Below, one piece after another: positions 43,339 through 55,500 of a DNA stretch of 64,000 nucleotides. The translations under genes were made by a program, and so were the position numbers. The number at the start of each line of letters is the position of its first letter. The first letter of the stretch is position 1. The stretch covers positions 5,642,001 to 5,706,000 of the forward strand of contig OU342638.1 in NCBI GenBank assembly GCA_910589415.1. Direction: 5' to 3'. Under the pieces are notes generated by a model. That model made no database searches. It was not told the origin of the DNA and saw only the letters and a program-made list of their open reading frames with translations. The DNA is from Malachius bipustulatus. Its lineage: Eukaryota > Arthropoda > Insecta > Coleoptera > Melyridae.

Positions 43339-45354
43339 ATTATTGTTATTGTTCGCGATCGCGAAGGTGTAGGTTGTAGGTGTCTCGTTATGATAATGCA
43401 TTCTCATAATTATCTATTCTTATAACTGTGTATAGGTACCTATTTAATAATTATTATTAATTAAATAATAATAGAATTATAAATTATTATTAGGTTTTTG
43501 TTACGTCGCCTATTTTGGTTTTATTATATTTAATATTTTAAGTCTTTAATTGTAGACTGGAAGCAATAATGTAGGTTTTAAATAAATATAAGGATAAAAG
43601 GTCTACACTACACGCCATCACGACACTATATATTTATTATTCTTCTTCTTTTCTTAGTTAGGCCACCTTTGGTGTGCTCATGCACCCTTGAGGATTGCCT
43701 ATACAAATATCAAATTCTAATAAACTACATATATTATAACAGTTTTCTTAGAATTATTGTACCTATTCATTTATAGATTGACATGCTGTGTATTTATAAC
43801 AATCTGAAGAAATCAGCCAGCACACCCAACAAATGTTTTCTCGCTCGAATATAATATGTTTTTTCTACTCCCAACCTTTAATATGCATATTAAATATGAA
43901 TCACCAGTGCTTTAATGGGTCTCATTAAGATACAAATTTTCATTAAAGCACTGGTCAAGCTATCCAATGGCAGAGGAGCATTTGCAATCGAATCGGGTCC
44001 TTTTCGCTCACAATCGGGTCGGCAAGCCAACCGAAGTCACAGAGTTGTCATACTCACGACAAAAATTGCCTTGTGATATAAGTTCTGTATTTCTGAAAAA
44101 AATTCTGAACGTTTATTTAATTTAGAACATAAGTAACATTCAAAGAAAATTTATCAAGATTTTATGTTACCTTAATTAATTTGATAGGTAGGTATATCGT
44201 GTAAAAGATGGGAAGATAAAGTATTATATCATTCGTAGAGCTGCGTGATAGTATTCAAAGCGGCAACGCTGCGACCGCGTTGCGCAGGTAAATAATATCG
44301 TAATTAATGGCTGTCATGTTATTAAAATTATGAATTAATCTCAAAATCGAAGCGTAAAATTCGGAATTCGAACTTCGCATAATAAAAATTACGCAGTAGT
44401 GAGTAGTGCCCTTTAAACTTGATACTATAACATGTATCACCAGAATAACCTTAGCGACGAAGAGAAAATTTGGTAATATGCGTAAACAAATAGCAACCTA
44501 TCTTAACCTCAATGATCCGCAATTGTACACGGGTCATTGTTAAAATATATAATTTTTTAATCTTTTCTATGAAATAAACAAGGGTCGTAGAAAAAATTGT
44601 GTATGGAACTCGCAGATATAATGGCTATTAAGGCTCGTATCTTAACCATCATACTCGCGTATTAATAGCCTTCATTATAAGCTCGTTGCATAATATACTA
44701 TTAAAAAATGTCGTAAATTGTCGCAGGTTGTTGCGATCGACAACAAAAGCGTTTCTGTTTTATTTTTTGTGTCCGTTTGGTGGAAAGCCGGCATGAGTTA
44801 ACACAACATGAAAAGTTAAGCTATAGGGAGGGACATGTTTTAAGATATATTGAGACGTGATCGTAGCACACGGTGTTGAAATTTAAAAATTGCTATTTTC
44901 ACTTGTAAACTTATAAACAATTCAATCAAAATTCCAATTGTGGATACCCATAGCATTAGATGTCTTTAGGCAATTTTAACATATAATAATTTACAGGGCG
45001 TGCCCTTTAAAGTAACGAAGTGGCTGTGAATTTCCGGTATTTTTGTATATTCCAACGTCTTCAGATAACCTGAGCAACCTATTGTATATGTATACTGGAA
45101 CATGTATTCAAAAAAGTGAAGATAATTGCAAATAAGGTGAATCAACGATTGTTCCCTTGTTTTTATATCAGATAAGTAAACTTTTAATGTTCTTTTGATG
45201 CATCAAACTATCAAATTTTTTTACATTTCTCTTCATGTTCTCCATGGACCTCCAAATATTTTAAACTATAAAGTATTTTTGGTACTACCTATAAATACAT
45301 AAATTAGTGGTCATTTGTTTTATTGTTTAGTGGTCATTTGTTTTATTGTTTATA
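43339..45354. other. Intergenic, no gene seen
   Basis: AT-rich. Only small features are seen: an inverted pair ACCAGTGCTTTAATG/CATTAAAGCACTGGT at 43896-43951, and a 22-bp direct duplication at 45305-45350 (GTGGTCATTTGTTTTATTG repeated). Confidence 0.45.
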
Positions 45355-45787
45355 TACTGGGTGTAACATAAGTACTATTAGGTCCTTAAGGTCCACTTAC
45401 AACTGGTCAAAGCATAGGCGATTTCAGTCATGTGGTGGACAAGTCAACCTTATACGTCCAAGACCGTGGGGACCGGGCAACGTGGTACCACTTGTGAGAA
45501 CCACGGCTAACAAGGCTCTGACAAAAAAACCGTAAACCGCTAGGCGGCACAACGACCTCTGAGGTACGTCACTGTCGTGACTTGCCTCAGGGTAGTGACG
45601 CCAGGGGCACGGGGGCTTGGCTTTACCGTCTGTCCGCGTGGATGAAGACCACTATAAAAAAAACCCAAACTCCACGGTATTGTGCGCGCCAATGGATGCA
45701 TGGTCGAGGGAGAGCTCGGAAACTAGGGACAAACCTCGGAGAACCTGGCGCACCCCGTTGTATGTAGCCTGCTGAGTCATTGGGGTT

Positions 45788-46444
45788 ATGGCGCAGTATC
45801 TTTATTTCCCCAATTCTCGTGGGACCAAAATGGAAACCAACGAAGAAAAATCCACACAAACAACTGAGGGACTTCCACAAGGAGAAACCTCAGAACTTAG
45901 CATGGATTCACAGGATATGGCAGGCCCCCAAAGCCATACCACCCTGGAACCTATGCATGTAGAAACACACAGCTGTGCGGACTCGCAGGGAAGTAGCAGT
46001 GCTACAAGACCAACGAGTACGACAGCTGCACAAAAAACGGCCTCAGGGGTCCAAATACAAACCCCGAGACCTAATCTGTCGGGAGCACAGCGCAGAAAGC
46101 TGGCAGTTGAATCCGCGAAAGTCGCTGGGGTACCAATCAAACCCAGAAGGCCGCGGACAAATCGGCAGTGAAAAAACCCTGATGGAGAGCAGGGACCTAG
46201 CAGAGCTTCAAACTCTGCAACACAGGGAACTGCCACCCCATCTGGAAAAAGGCAAAGGTCAGAGGTAAGTACTCCATCCCCAGCGATGAGTGCAACCGAA
46301 GCCTTAGCCAAAAAACCAAAACAAGAAGGGAAGACTGTGACCTCCGAGCCTGGCGCATTCGTACAGAGTGATATTGGCTCCGGAGTAAGCCACAGTCAAG
46401 CCCTGACAGCTTTCAAAATGGCAGTGGTAATGGAAAGTTACCCC
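45788..46444 (+). pseudogene. LINE 2 ORF1
   Basis: The first frame (45788-46171) has a polar N-terminus and the motif SGAQRRKLAVESAKVAGVPI. Reading continues in other frames with PSGKRQRSE and FKMAVVMESYPE, as expected for LOA ORF1. No CCHC knuckles remain, so the 3' part was lost. Confidence 0.7.
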
Positions 46445-46700
46445 GAACAGTTTGTATGTTTGTATGTATTGTTCGCGTATGTAAACACCTATTCCCGAGC
46501 TACGCTTCCTATAGTCCCTTCTCAGAAACATATAGCCATCAATATTTAATACGTCACTCGATGATACAACATTGGGTCCACCATCACACAACGTTTCCGT
46601 AACACCCAGAACATCTATATTCTACTCAAAAAGTTAGCTTTCAACGTCGTCAAAATGTGGTCGAAGTGAACAAAAATTTATACATGTATAAGCTCAAACA
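46445..46700 (-). pseudogene. Opposite-strand LINE endonuclease fragment
   Basis: The minus strand encodes SLRPHFDDVES, IDVLGVTETL and NIDGYMFLRRDYRKRSSG in fragments. This is the N-terminal AP-endonuclease pattern of a Jockey/CR1-like LINE. It occupies the place where LINE 2 should have its own endonuclease. Confidence 0.65.
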
Positions 46701-46724
46701 TTCATAAGCTCATTCAATCCTTAC

Positions 46725-48985
46725 AAGTCACCTGGCCCGAACGGGATCTATCCTGCCCTGTTAGAGCAGGGAGTGAAGATCTCACGCCAGTGCTTTGTAG
46801 GATATTCAGAGCCAGCTTGGCACTTGGTTACATTCCACTGGCCTGGAGAGAAATAAAAGAGGTCTTTATACCGAAACCTGGACGTAATGACTACGACGAA
46901 GTTAAGTCATATAGACCGATTAGTCTGACATCCTTTTTACTAAAAGCGATGGAAATATTGGTTGAGAAGCATCTCAGGCAAACCTTTCTTACAGAGAGGC
47001 CATTAAGGCAGAAGCAACATGCTTTTAAACCAGGCAAATAAAGCGAATCAGCTTTGCACCAGGTAGTGATGAGAATAGAAAAACCACTAGACAACAAAGA
47101 AATTGTCCTCTGGGCTTTTCTAGATATAGAGGGGGCGTTTGACAATACCTCCTTCAGTTGCATGGTAGCGGCCGCTAGAAGACATGGCGTCGATGACACC
47201 ATAATTAGGTGGCTGAGCGCTATGTTGGAAGGCAGAAAAGTCCAAGCAACTTTGTTTGGCGAGACAATGAGGGTCACCGTCACCAAAGGATGCCCACATA
47301 ACAGAGACCTATCTCCGTTGCTGTGGGACATGGTGGTAGATGACCTACTCAACAAGCTAAACAACAAAGGTTATTATACCCAGGGCTACGCGGATGACAT
47401 AGTCATACTGATCATGGGGAAATACACTAAAATCATCTCAGAGCTCATGCAAGGGGCTCTGAATACCATGGAGGAATGGTGCCTCAGAGCCAAGCTTCGC
47501 GTGAACCCTGTCAAAACGGCACTAGTTCCCTTCACCCAAAGAAGTAAGATGGAGGAATTAAGCTAACCCATCTTCTTCAATGTACGGTTAGCTACAGGTG
47601 AGCGACCGGGTCAAATATCTGGGCATAACCCTGGATGCGACACTGACCTGGAATCTTCATCTGTAGAAGGCGATTAATAAAAGTAAAATGGTACTGATGG
47701 CATGCAGAAAGTCATTCAGTAAAACGTGAGGACTAAGACCACGCATGGTACATTGGCTGTATATTGCCGTGGGTAGACTCATACTAACATATGGCTGTCT
47801 AGTCTGGTGGCCAAAGATCAACCAGAAACAAGACATTATGAAAATTCAAAGTGTTCAAAGGCTTGCATGCTTAGGCATCACGGGAGCCATGAACACTACA
47901 TCAACGACAGTACTGGAGGCCATACTAATCCTGCTTCCTCTTGACATTCATATTAAGAGCGAGGCACATTAAGAGCGAGGCTGAAACAAAACCAAATGGG
48001 ACAAACCTGGAAAAACCGGACATTCCAGAATAACTGATACCATCGCAGATCCTATCCTGGAAATGCACTCTAATAGTATGAGTCCTACGATATTATTTGT
48101 AAAACCATTTAAGGTCCATAATAGACTGGAAAGAATGGCAACAAATGGAACACCTGTGCCTGAAAAAAGGGCTCAAAGAGAGACAGGTACCGGAGCTGGA
48201 GTGCATGGGGGTGGTCCCTAGATGCAGTATTTACGTACCACTGGGGACGCATGTCAGCATCTTCCAGGCTAAAATAAATGCAATTAGGCTATGCGTTGGA
48301 GAGAATATTAGAAGAAACTATCGAGTTGGGGAAATCTACATCCTCGCCGACAGTCAGGCTAGCCTGAAAGCCCTTGCAGCTTATGAAATCAAATCAAAAC
48401 TGGTCTGGGAATGCCTGCAAGACCTCATTGACTTAGCCAGGTGCAACGTGGTGACACTAGCTTGGGTTCCAGGTCACCGCCTGGTAATGAGGCTGCAGAT
48501 CAACTACACAAGAAAGGCGCTGGGATGAACTACACTGGGCCCAAACCAGTGTTTGGCATCCCGAGGAACATTGTAAGCGGGCGGTGGCTCAGTGGGTAAG
48601 AACCCAAGATATATAGCACAATGGAAACCTATAACAGGAAGCAAACATGGTAAGGTGATGATGATTAAGGAGCCCTCTCAAAACCTTGCCAGACAGATGC
48701 AACTAAACAGAACGCAGATCAGAGGTGGGCCTTCTCACAGGAGACTGCCACCTACGAGTACACCTAAATAAGCTGGCGATATACACATAAGACCCAATTT
48801 GTAGACTCTGCAATGAAGAAGATGAGACAGCTTCTCATGTGATATTAGAGTGTTCAGCACTCGCACGAACACGCTTTGCGGTCCTGGAACCACTCAGTCC
48901 TTAGAGCCAGCTGGCGGAAAAGACCTTGGTTAGCGGACTGCTGAACCTTGTCAAAGGAACGGAGCTCTTCTAATCAAGGAACGAA
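46725..48985 (+). pseudogene. LINE 2 ORF2: RT and RNase H
   Basis: RT motifs run PLAWREIKEVFIPKPGR, SYRPISLTSFLLKAME, FLDIEGAFDN and the catalytic GYADDIVIL near 47390. A stop lies at 47039. The RT palm motif normally reading GCPQGG is GCPHNRD. RNase H fragments follow at 48145-48528 (ILADSQASLKAL, WVPGH). The C-terminal zinc motif is CRLCNEEDETASHVILEC near 48810. Confidence 0.82.
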
Positions 48986-49573
48986 CATCTAAATGTGAAA
49001 AATACAATAAGCCGGCTGGCTTCAGTGTTTGGGACCGCATAAACCATCTCTCACATTTAGTTAGAATACCAAATACCAAAGACCAAAACATAAGTACCTA
49101 CTGCGAAAGATTTCAGGGGGTTATTGCTGAGATAATTTTAAGAAAAAAAGTTATATGAATATGGGTCCGAAAATGCTTACCCGCTGAGTTAGAGCCCCTT
49201 AAAGTTGTTACCCTGACGAAGTTTTTATTTATTTTTTCTGAAACCGTCAACATAAGATGACGAAATTTACCACATCCACCAATGGTTTTATGCCTAGTAA
49301 GATAGATTGTAAATCACTTTGAAATTTTCACCCCCTGAAATCTTTCGTAGTACTTATGTTACACCCCCGGTATACTTATATTCATGATGACAATCAAATC
49401 TTAGAAACAGGTAAATTGAAGTCTAAACAAATTCAAAGCTACATAAAATGACATTGTCATAAAGACGTTGGGTCTTTAAAATAAAATGTGTATATTTTTT
49501 TTTAAGTTTTTGTTAAACTAATGTTTGTACATTTTTTTTACATTTTGTTGCTCAAATCAGATAGTCTCCAAAT

Positions 49574-52500
49574 ATGTGTGATCCTGAAGTTGTAAAAAAG
49601 TTCCACAAAAGAAAATTGGTCGTTAGACAGAAAAGTAAACAATTGTCTAAGACACCATCAAAGGTATGTGCACTTTTACGTTATAAAATTGACCTGAGGT
49701 TTGTTACATTTGCCATTTTGTTTCATTTCTTGTAAGGTAAAAGAGATCAACATTGACTCGGCACGATTAGTTGAGCAAATTATGGACGAAAAAGCTTACC
49801 GAATGTTCGGTGATGTAGACGTAGAGAGACTCTTGTAAGTTTGAACCTATTATTTCATTCACCTACTATGTATGCAAACTTGAAATTTTTTCCCAAAATT
49901 TTGCTTTGATTCTTCCTCACTTGCTCCGTTGTGGAGCTATTACACCAGACTTGAAAGCTTTTTTTAACTAGCACGTCGTCCGTTGTGTCTTCAGAAATTG
50001 CTCCCTTTAGGTACCTGTCATCGTAGTGCACTTTCCAGGTAGTGCACTGGAAAGAGATCAGACCACCCATGTGAAATTTGGGAAACCAAAAAAGGAAAAT
50101 TGAGACACTGCTAAAATAATACCTATGCACTCTGGGAAGGTTGAAGTGGGCCAACGAAACCTTTCCACCATTTAAATCACCCGGAGTGGATGGCATATTT
50201 CCGGCTCTCCTGCATAGAGGACTGGATGATCTCATAATCACACCTGATTTGAATATTCAGAAGCAGCTTGGCAATGGTATATATACCACAAGCCTGGAGA
50301 AGAGCACGGGTCACCTTAATTCCCAAAGTGGGAAAAAAGGACATCACTCTTCCGAAGTCATTCAGGCCCATCTGTCTTACATCATTCCTATTGAAGACAA
50401 CGGAGAAACTCGTCGAAACTATATAAGAACAGAAAGACTGAACATAAGGTACCGCTACACCCAAGTCAGCACGCGTAGAGCGGGCAGGTCGACAGAGACC
50501 GCGTTGTACAAGCTGACTGAAAAGAAAAGATTCAGGGCACTCTGGAGTACATAGCCATCTGCTCCTTCCTTGATATAGAAGGAGCATTCGACAATACAAA
50601 GCACGATGCTGTTAAGAAAGCCTTGGCAAAAAGAGGAGTAGACAACACAACATCCAAATGGATTCAAAACATGTTGTGTACGAAAACAGTTGAAACCAAT
50701 GTGAGCAAGAACACCATACAGATAAATATAACTAAAGGATGTCCACAAGGAGGAGTGCTATCCCCCCTTATGTGTAGTCTGGTCGTTGACGAACTTCTCG
50801 GGCTACTCACCGAGAACGGTATTACCTGCATTGGCTATGCCGATGACATCGTCATAATGGTCAGAGGTAAATTTGAAGGTACTCTCTGCGAAATTATACA
50901 GAGAGGGTTAAATATAACCCTGAAATGGTGCCAGGAAGTAGGACTAAACATCAACCCTACAAAAACAACACTTGTACCATTCACAAGAAGACCGAAGCTT
51001 CCAATATTCAAAGCCATACGCTTGAGCGAAGTGAATTTAGAATGGAAGGAAGAAGTTAAATTTCTAGGAGTAACACTAGACAAAAAGCTACTGTGGAACC
51101 AGCACCTGGACAAAACAGTAAGTAAAGCCACTACTGTACTCATGGTTTGCAGGAGAATGGTTAGCAGAACATGGGGCTGTAACCCAGTGAGACCTATCAT
51201 CACCTACGAAGCGGTTGCTTGGTTCAAGAGAACTAAGCTAGCAACAGCAAGGACAAAAGCAGAAAAAAAAAGATCCAGAGACTTGGGTGTCTCTGCCTCA
51301 CAGGAGCAATGAGAACCTGCCCAAACGCTAACGTTGGAAAGTAATCCTGGATCTGACACCAGTACATTTGGTGATAGAGAGAAGACCTGGAGAAATCTAC
51401 TTAGGATGTCAAGAGTAGTGTACGGCGAGCCACTGAGGATCGACCCTTGGGTGGCTGTGAGGGGCTTCTGTGACACTGCCAAAAGAAAAAAACTATTAAG
51501 AAGTTCAGTTTCGAGAGGAACTTCATCACGAAACTGTCTACGAAAGAGGAATGAAACAACACCTCCAACTGTACTCTCAAAGAAGGTACGATCAAATGGT
51601 ACACAGACGGCTCTAAGACCGTCAAGGGAACCGGGGCAGGAATCTATGGGCAACGCACCATGTACTCCAAATCAATGGGAAAATCTCCAACCATACTACA
51701 AGCGGAATTACAGGCAATAGAAGTATGTGCCCAAATAAACCTCGACAGAAACTACAAAAACAAAGAAATAGAAATATTGACGGATAGTCAAGCAGCCATA
51801 AAGAGGCTGAGCTTTTCGACCATCAGCTTCAACTTGGCTTGGGAGTGCCTAGAAAAACTTAACGAATTAGGCAAGAAAAAAAATTCACCTCAAGTGGATA
51901 CCGGACCGTTCCGGAATCGACGGAAACCAACGTTCTCACTCATTGGCAAGAAAAGAAGCATCGACAAACTTCATAGGACCAGGGGCCTGTTTCACAAAAA
52001 TATGAGTTATTAATAATAGTCATATAAAATTTTGTAAAACACTTACCGACTAATATAATTGAAATATACTATTATTAATAGTTAATTAAACTATTACTTA
52101 GTAGATTATTACAATTATTTTGAGAAACACTTTTTAAAATCACTCATATTATGAGCTTTTATTATTGAGCTTTACTATTAATAATAGTTAATAGTGTTTT
52201 GTGAAACAGGCCCCTGATCAATTCTGTAGCTTCGAAGATACTTTTTTCAAGGCAGAACTCCAAAAGGAAGAAGAAAAACCAAGAGAAACCCATTGGAAAA
52301 ACCTCTCAAGTTTGAGACAAGCCAAATAACTTCTCGGGAACTTCAACCCAGAGAGGCCGAAGATACTCTTCAGCCTCAGCAAGTAACATTTCAGAACACT
52401 GACGGGATTCCTAACGGGACATTGCAAGCTCAAGGAACATCTGAGGAAGTTATGTCACTTTTGCTGCTCAACTGCGATGCGATAGAACTCAAAAGAAGTA

Positions 52501-55500
52501 ATGTTCTGGGCCACCACCAGCTAGAGACAGGGAACTTACCCGATCTTTTGATCCTCTCAAAATCCTGAAGTTTTTCAAGGAAACGGACTTGGAGAGGGTG
52601 CTTCACTAAAGAAATTCCACTCCAGGCGAAGCACAGTAGAGGGGATACAATAGATCTTTTAGGTCGCAGTGACTTTTGATCACCCTCAAAGATACAAATA
52701 CAAATTACCTGTCATCGCATTTAAAGAGTACTACACCCGAATTACAAACGATTCATTACACAGTCAACGTGTATGTTGCGGACATGCGCAAGATGGGAAG
52801 TAAAAGTTGCAAGTAAGAATGCTCCTGATACAATCAGCGACAAAAAAATGATAATAATTATTTCTATGAACTTGAATCCTATCCAGAAACATGTCACATA
52901 TATCTTGATCTCAACAATGCGTTCAGACTATTTCCAACATGTTGCAACAACTAACACTCAACCGTTTTACGCTGCTATTCAACAGTTGACGTCAGGTGAA
53001 CGTACCCATTGAGTTGAGTGTTGAGTCATCAAACTCTAGCTTTAGTTACATAGGTTACAGTTCGATCATGATAGAAATAAACAAGGTGTGTCAGCGCGCA
53101 GCCTGTGACGTCAGTGAGGTGATAGCTACATGCGACTCGGCAGTAATAATGAAGTAAAGTCGCGATTTAGAAGCCTATTTCGACGTTTGAAGATGTTTCA
53201 GTAATTTTAATTAGTTTGACTTGAGTACCTGACTGTCTGATGGAAAAAATGGTTTGTTGTGCGATACTAACGTGGGTGTGAGAATCACGCAAGAAAAACG
53301 AAACTCACTGAGATATCTTTTTTATTAGCTTGCCAGCATAGGCAATTATGTATATGATATTACAAAATATCCTATATCACATTACTAGTAGTAAGCACTT
53401 TTCATTTCTACCCAAAAATATTGACTTCCACCTTCAAATATTTTCAATCCTTACGTTAGCGCTCTGATTACAATCACCATAGTGACGTTATGCGCAGCAC
53501 GGACGAGTTTTAAGTCTCAAGCTGACATACTTTGTGTAGTTGTATCATGGGTCAACGTAGGGTATTTAGAAACTCACCTCTATTGGACTACAAGGCTATT
53601 GCTCATCTGTCTGAGAAAACAATGTCAAACTGCTTTCCTGTTTTGCATTTTTAATTGTTTATAATATTGTTAGGCATAGTTAATATACTATAACGAGACC
53701 ACTCGCGAAAAATTCAATGATTTAATTATTGTATCAATTTGTTTCTTGAAAAATTCTAGTTTCATATTTCTTGTTTGTTTACATTCTCAATGATGACTCG
53801 GGCATTTATGGAAATGTCACTTTCGCGACAATTCTAGTTACATGACAGGAATTTAGTTACATTGCCAGCCAATGTGACAGTTCTACTAAATACCAGAATG
53901 GTTCCGTATTCTACGCATGTTCCAGATTTTGTATAGTTCCCCGTGAACTATCTGACATTTCTAGACTCCACGGACAACGGATTCAAAAAGAGGAGCGGTC
54001 AGCACTCTAGGGTCAGTAATTTCTGAGAATGTAATGAGAGCTGAAGTATTACATAGAAGTAAGAGTAGCCAGTGACAGTGAATTGTGAGAAGTGAAGTAG
54101 GAGACAAAGTGATGTATAATTGTGAAAGAAAAGTAGTTTTGTAATATCTGTATGGAAATAAGAGAAACAGTTGATTATTTAGATTTAGAGTTTACTGCTA
54201 TAAGTTATATTGGTGTTGGAGAATAAAGACTTTTGCAGACTTTAATATTGATTTTACAGTCCTTTTGTTTCGGTTTTCGTCTTTTGTCAATTGCTTTTAC
54301 AAATTTGTCAAATGCGCTTTTCCCATTTTTTATCAAACGTCAGTTTGATTTCTCAATTTGAATTCCTCTTTTGTCAAATGAGATTCCTTTTATACCAAAC
54401 GCTTTTCCAATGTTTATAGTCCCACCACTCCCACCTAACATATGCAGTATTGCTTTGGGGGGGGGGTCATCAGGGTCATTGCGAGGGCTTTTACCGTGCA
54501 GAAGAGTGCTGTTCGTTTCGTGTTATGCTTGGGAAGGGATCAAGAAATCATTGCAGGTTGCACTTAAAATTCCATTGGGATTCTTACCTTGCCGTCCCTG
54601 TATATCTATGAAACATTTTTACATGTGAGGAAATCGGTCGGGGAGCTGCGCACCCATTCAGACGTACATGGGGTTATGACACTAGAGGGTGCACCCTTTT
54701 ACAAACTTAAAATGATTATATTTATCAAGGGTTGGGTGTAAAATAGAAACACAGGTTGGTCAGATCTGACACGAGATATCAAACGAGATAACAAAGTCCA
54801 GATCCGAGACCTGATAAAAGCAAAGAGAATCTCAGCAGGCCTGCGTCGCCGACCACGATATGACCAGACCTGACCTGACCTGATGTATAAGAGAATCTGG
54901 AAAGACCTGCCATTATATGGCACGAACTGATTAAACTAGATCCCATTAAACTAGTTCAGGTTAGATCTAACAAGAGATGATCAAATAGGTTAGACACCCC
55001 AAGTAGCATTTTTAGTGGAGACAACGTGAGGGCCACTGCAGAAGATACATTAAAAGTTCCCGCCACGAGTGGTGGCCACATGAAAGCAACGGTTCTATTA
55101 CGTGGTTACCACTAAAATGGGGAACAATTTTTAAGTGGTTATCTAGTTCCGGCGACGTGATTAGATCTGACCGTGCCACGGTTTGGCCACATCACGGTCA
55201 CGTGGCCACACCGTGGATGTATGGTGGCGGGCTCTATCCCTTGTATCTTCGCACAGTCCGCGCACATACTAGTTGTTGTTGGGTTTTCGATCTCTGTCTT
55301 ACAGCCGCAATGTCATATTTTTACCTTCCTATTCCTATCGTATTTCTACCTAGTCTTGCTAAACAAAACAAGATCGGGACGGCATGGAAAATGAAGAACT
55401 CAACTCATCCTTGAATCTACATAGGTATACAAAAATTATTAAGGAGGGAGCGTGCGTCTGCACTCGCCCAACAAATTACAAACGAACGCAACTTTATTGT

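Larger units (their letters stand above)
45376..49086 (+). mobile_element. LINE 2: LOA-like non-LTR retrotransposon, defective
   Basis: An 11-bp duplication AACATAAGTAC flanks it (45365-45375, 49087-49097). It has a GC-rich 5' UTR, an ORF1 like LOA elements (SGAQRRKLAVESAKVAG), RT with YADD, and RNase H. The endonuclease region is missing and replaced by an opposite-strand LINE piece at 46445-46700. Stops are scattered through ORF2. Confidence 0.85.
45355..49375. mobile_element. MITE (GGGTGTAACATAAGTAC ends) split by LINE 2
   Basis: Left end GGTGTAACATAAGTAC (45360-45375) and right end with complement (49348-49375) are inverted. An inner inverted match AAGATTTCAGGGGGT / ACCCCCTGAAATCTT also exists (49106, 49329). 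Removing LINE 2 and one target duplication leaves about 300 bp with long inverted arms. Confidence 0.75.

Noticed and set aside
49855..50241. 128-codon minus-strand frame in the CFAP61-like intron
   Set aside because: It overlaps LINE 3 on the other strand in part, and the rest matches nothing I know.
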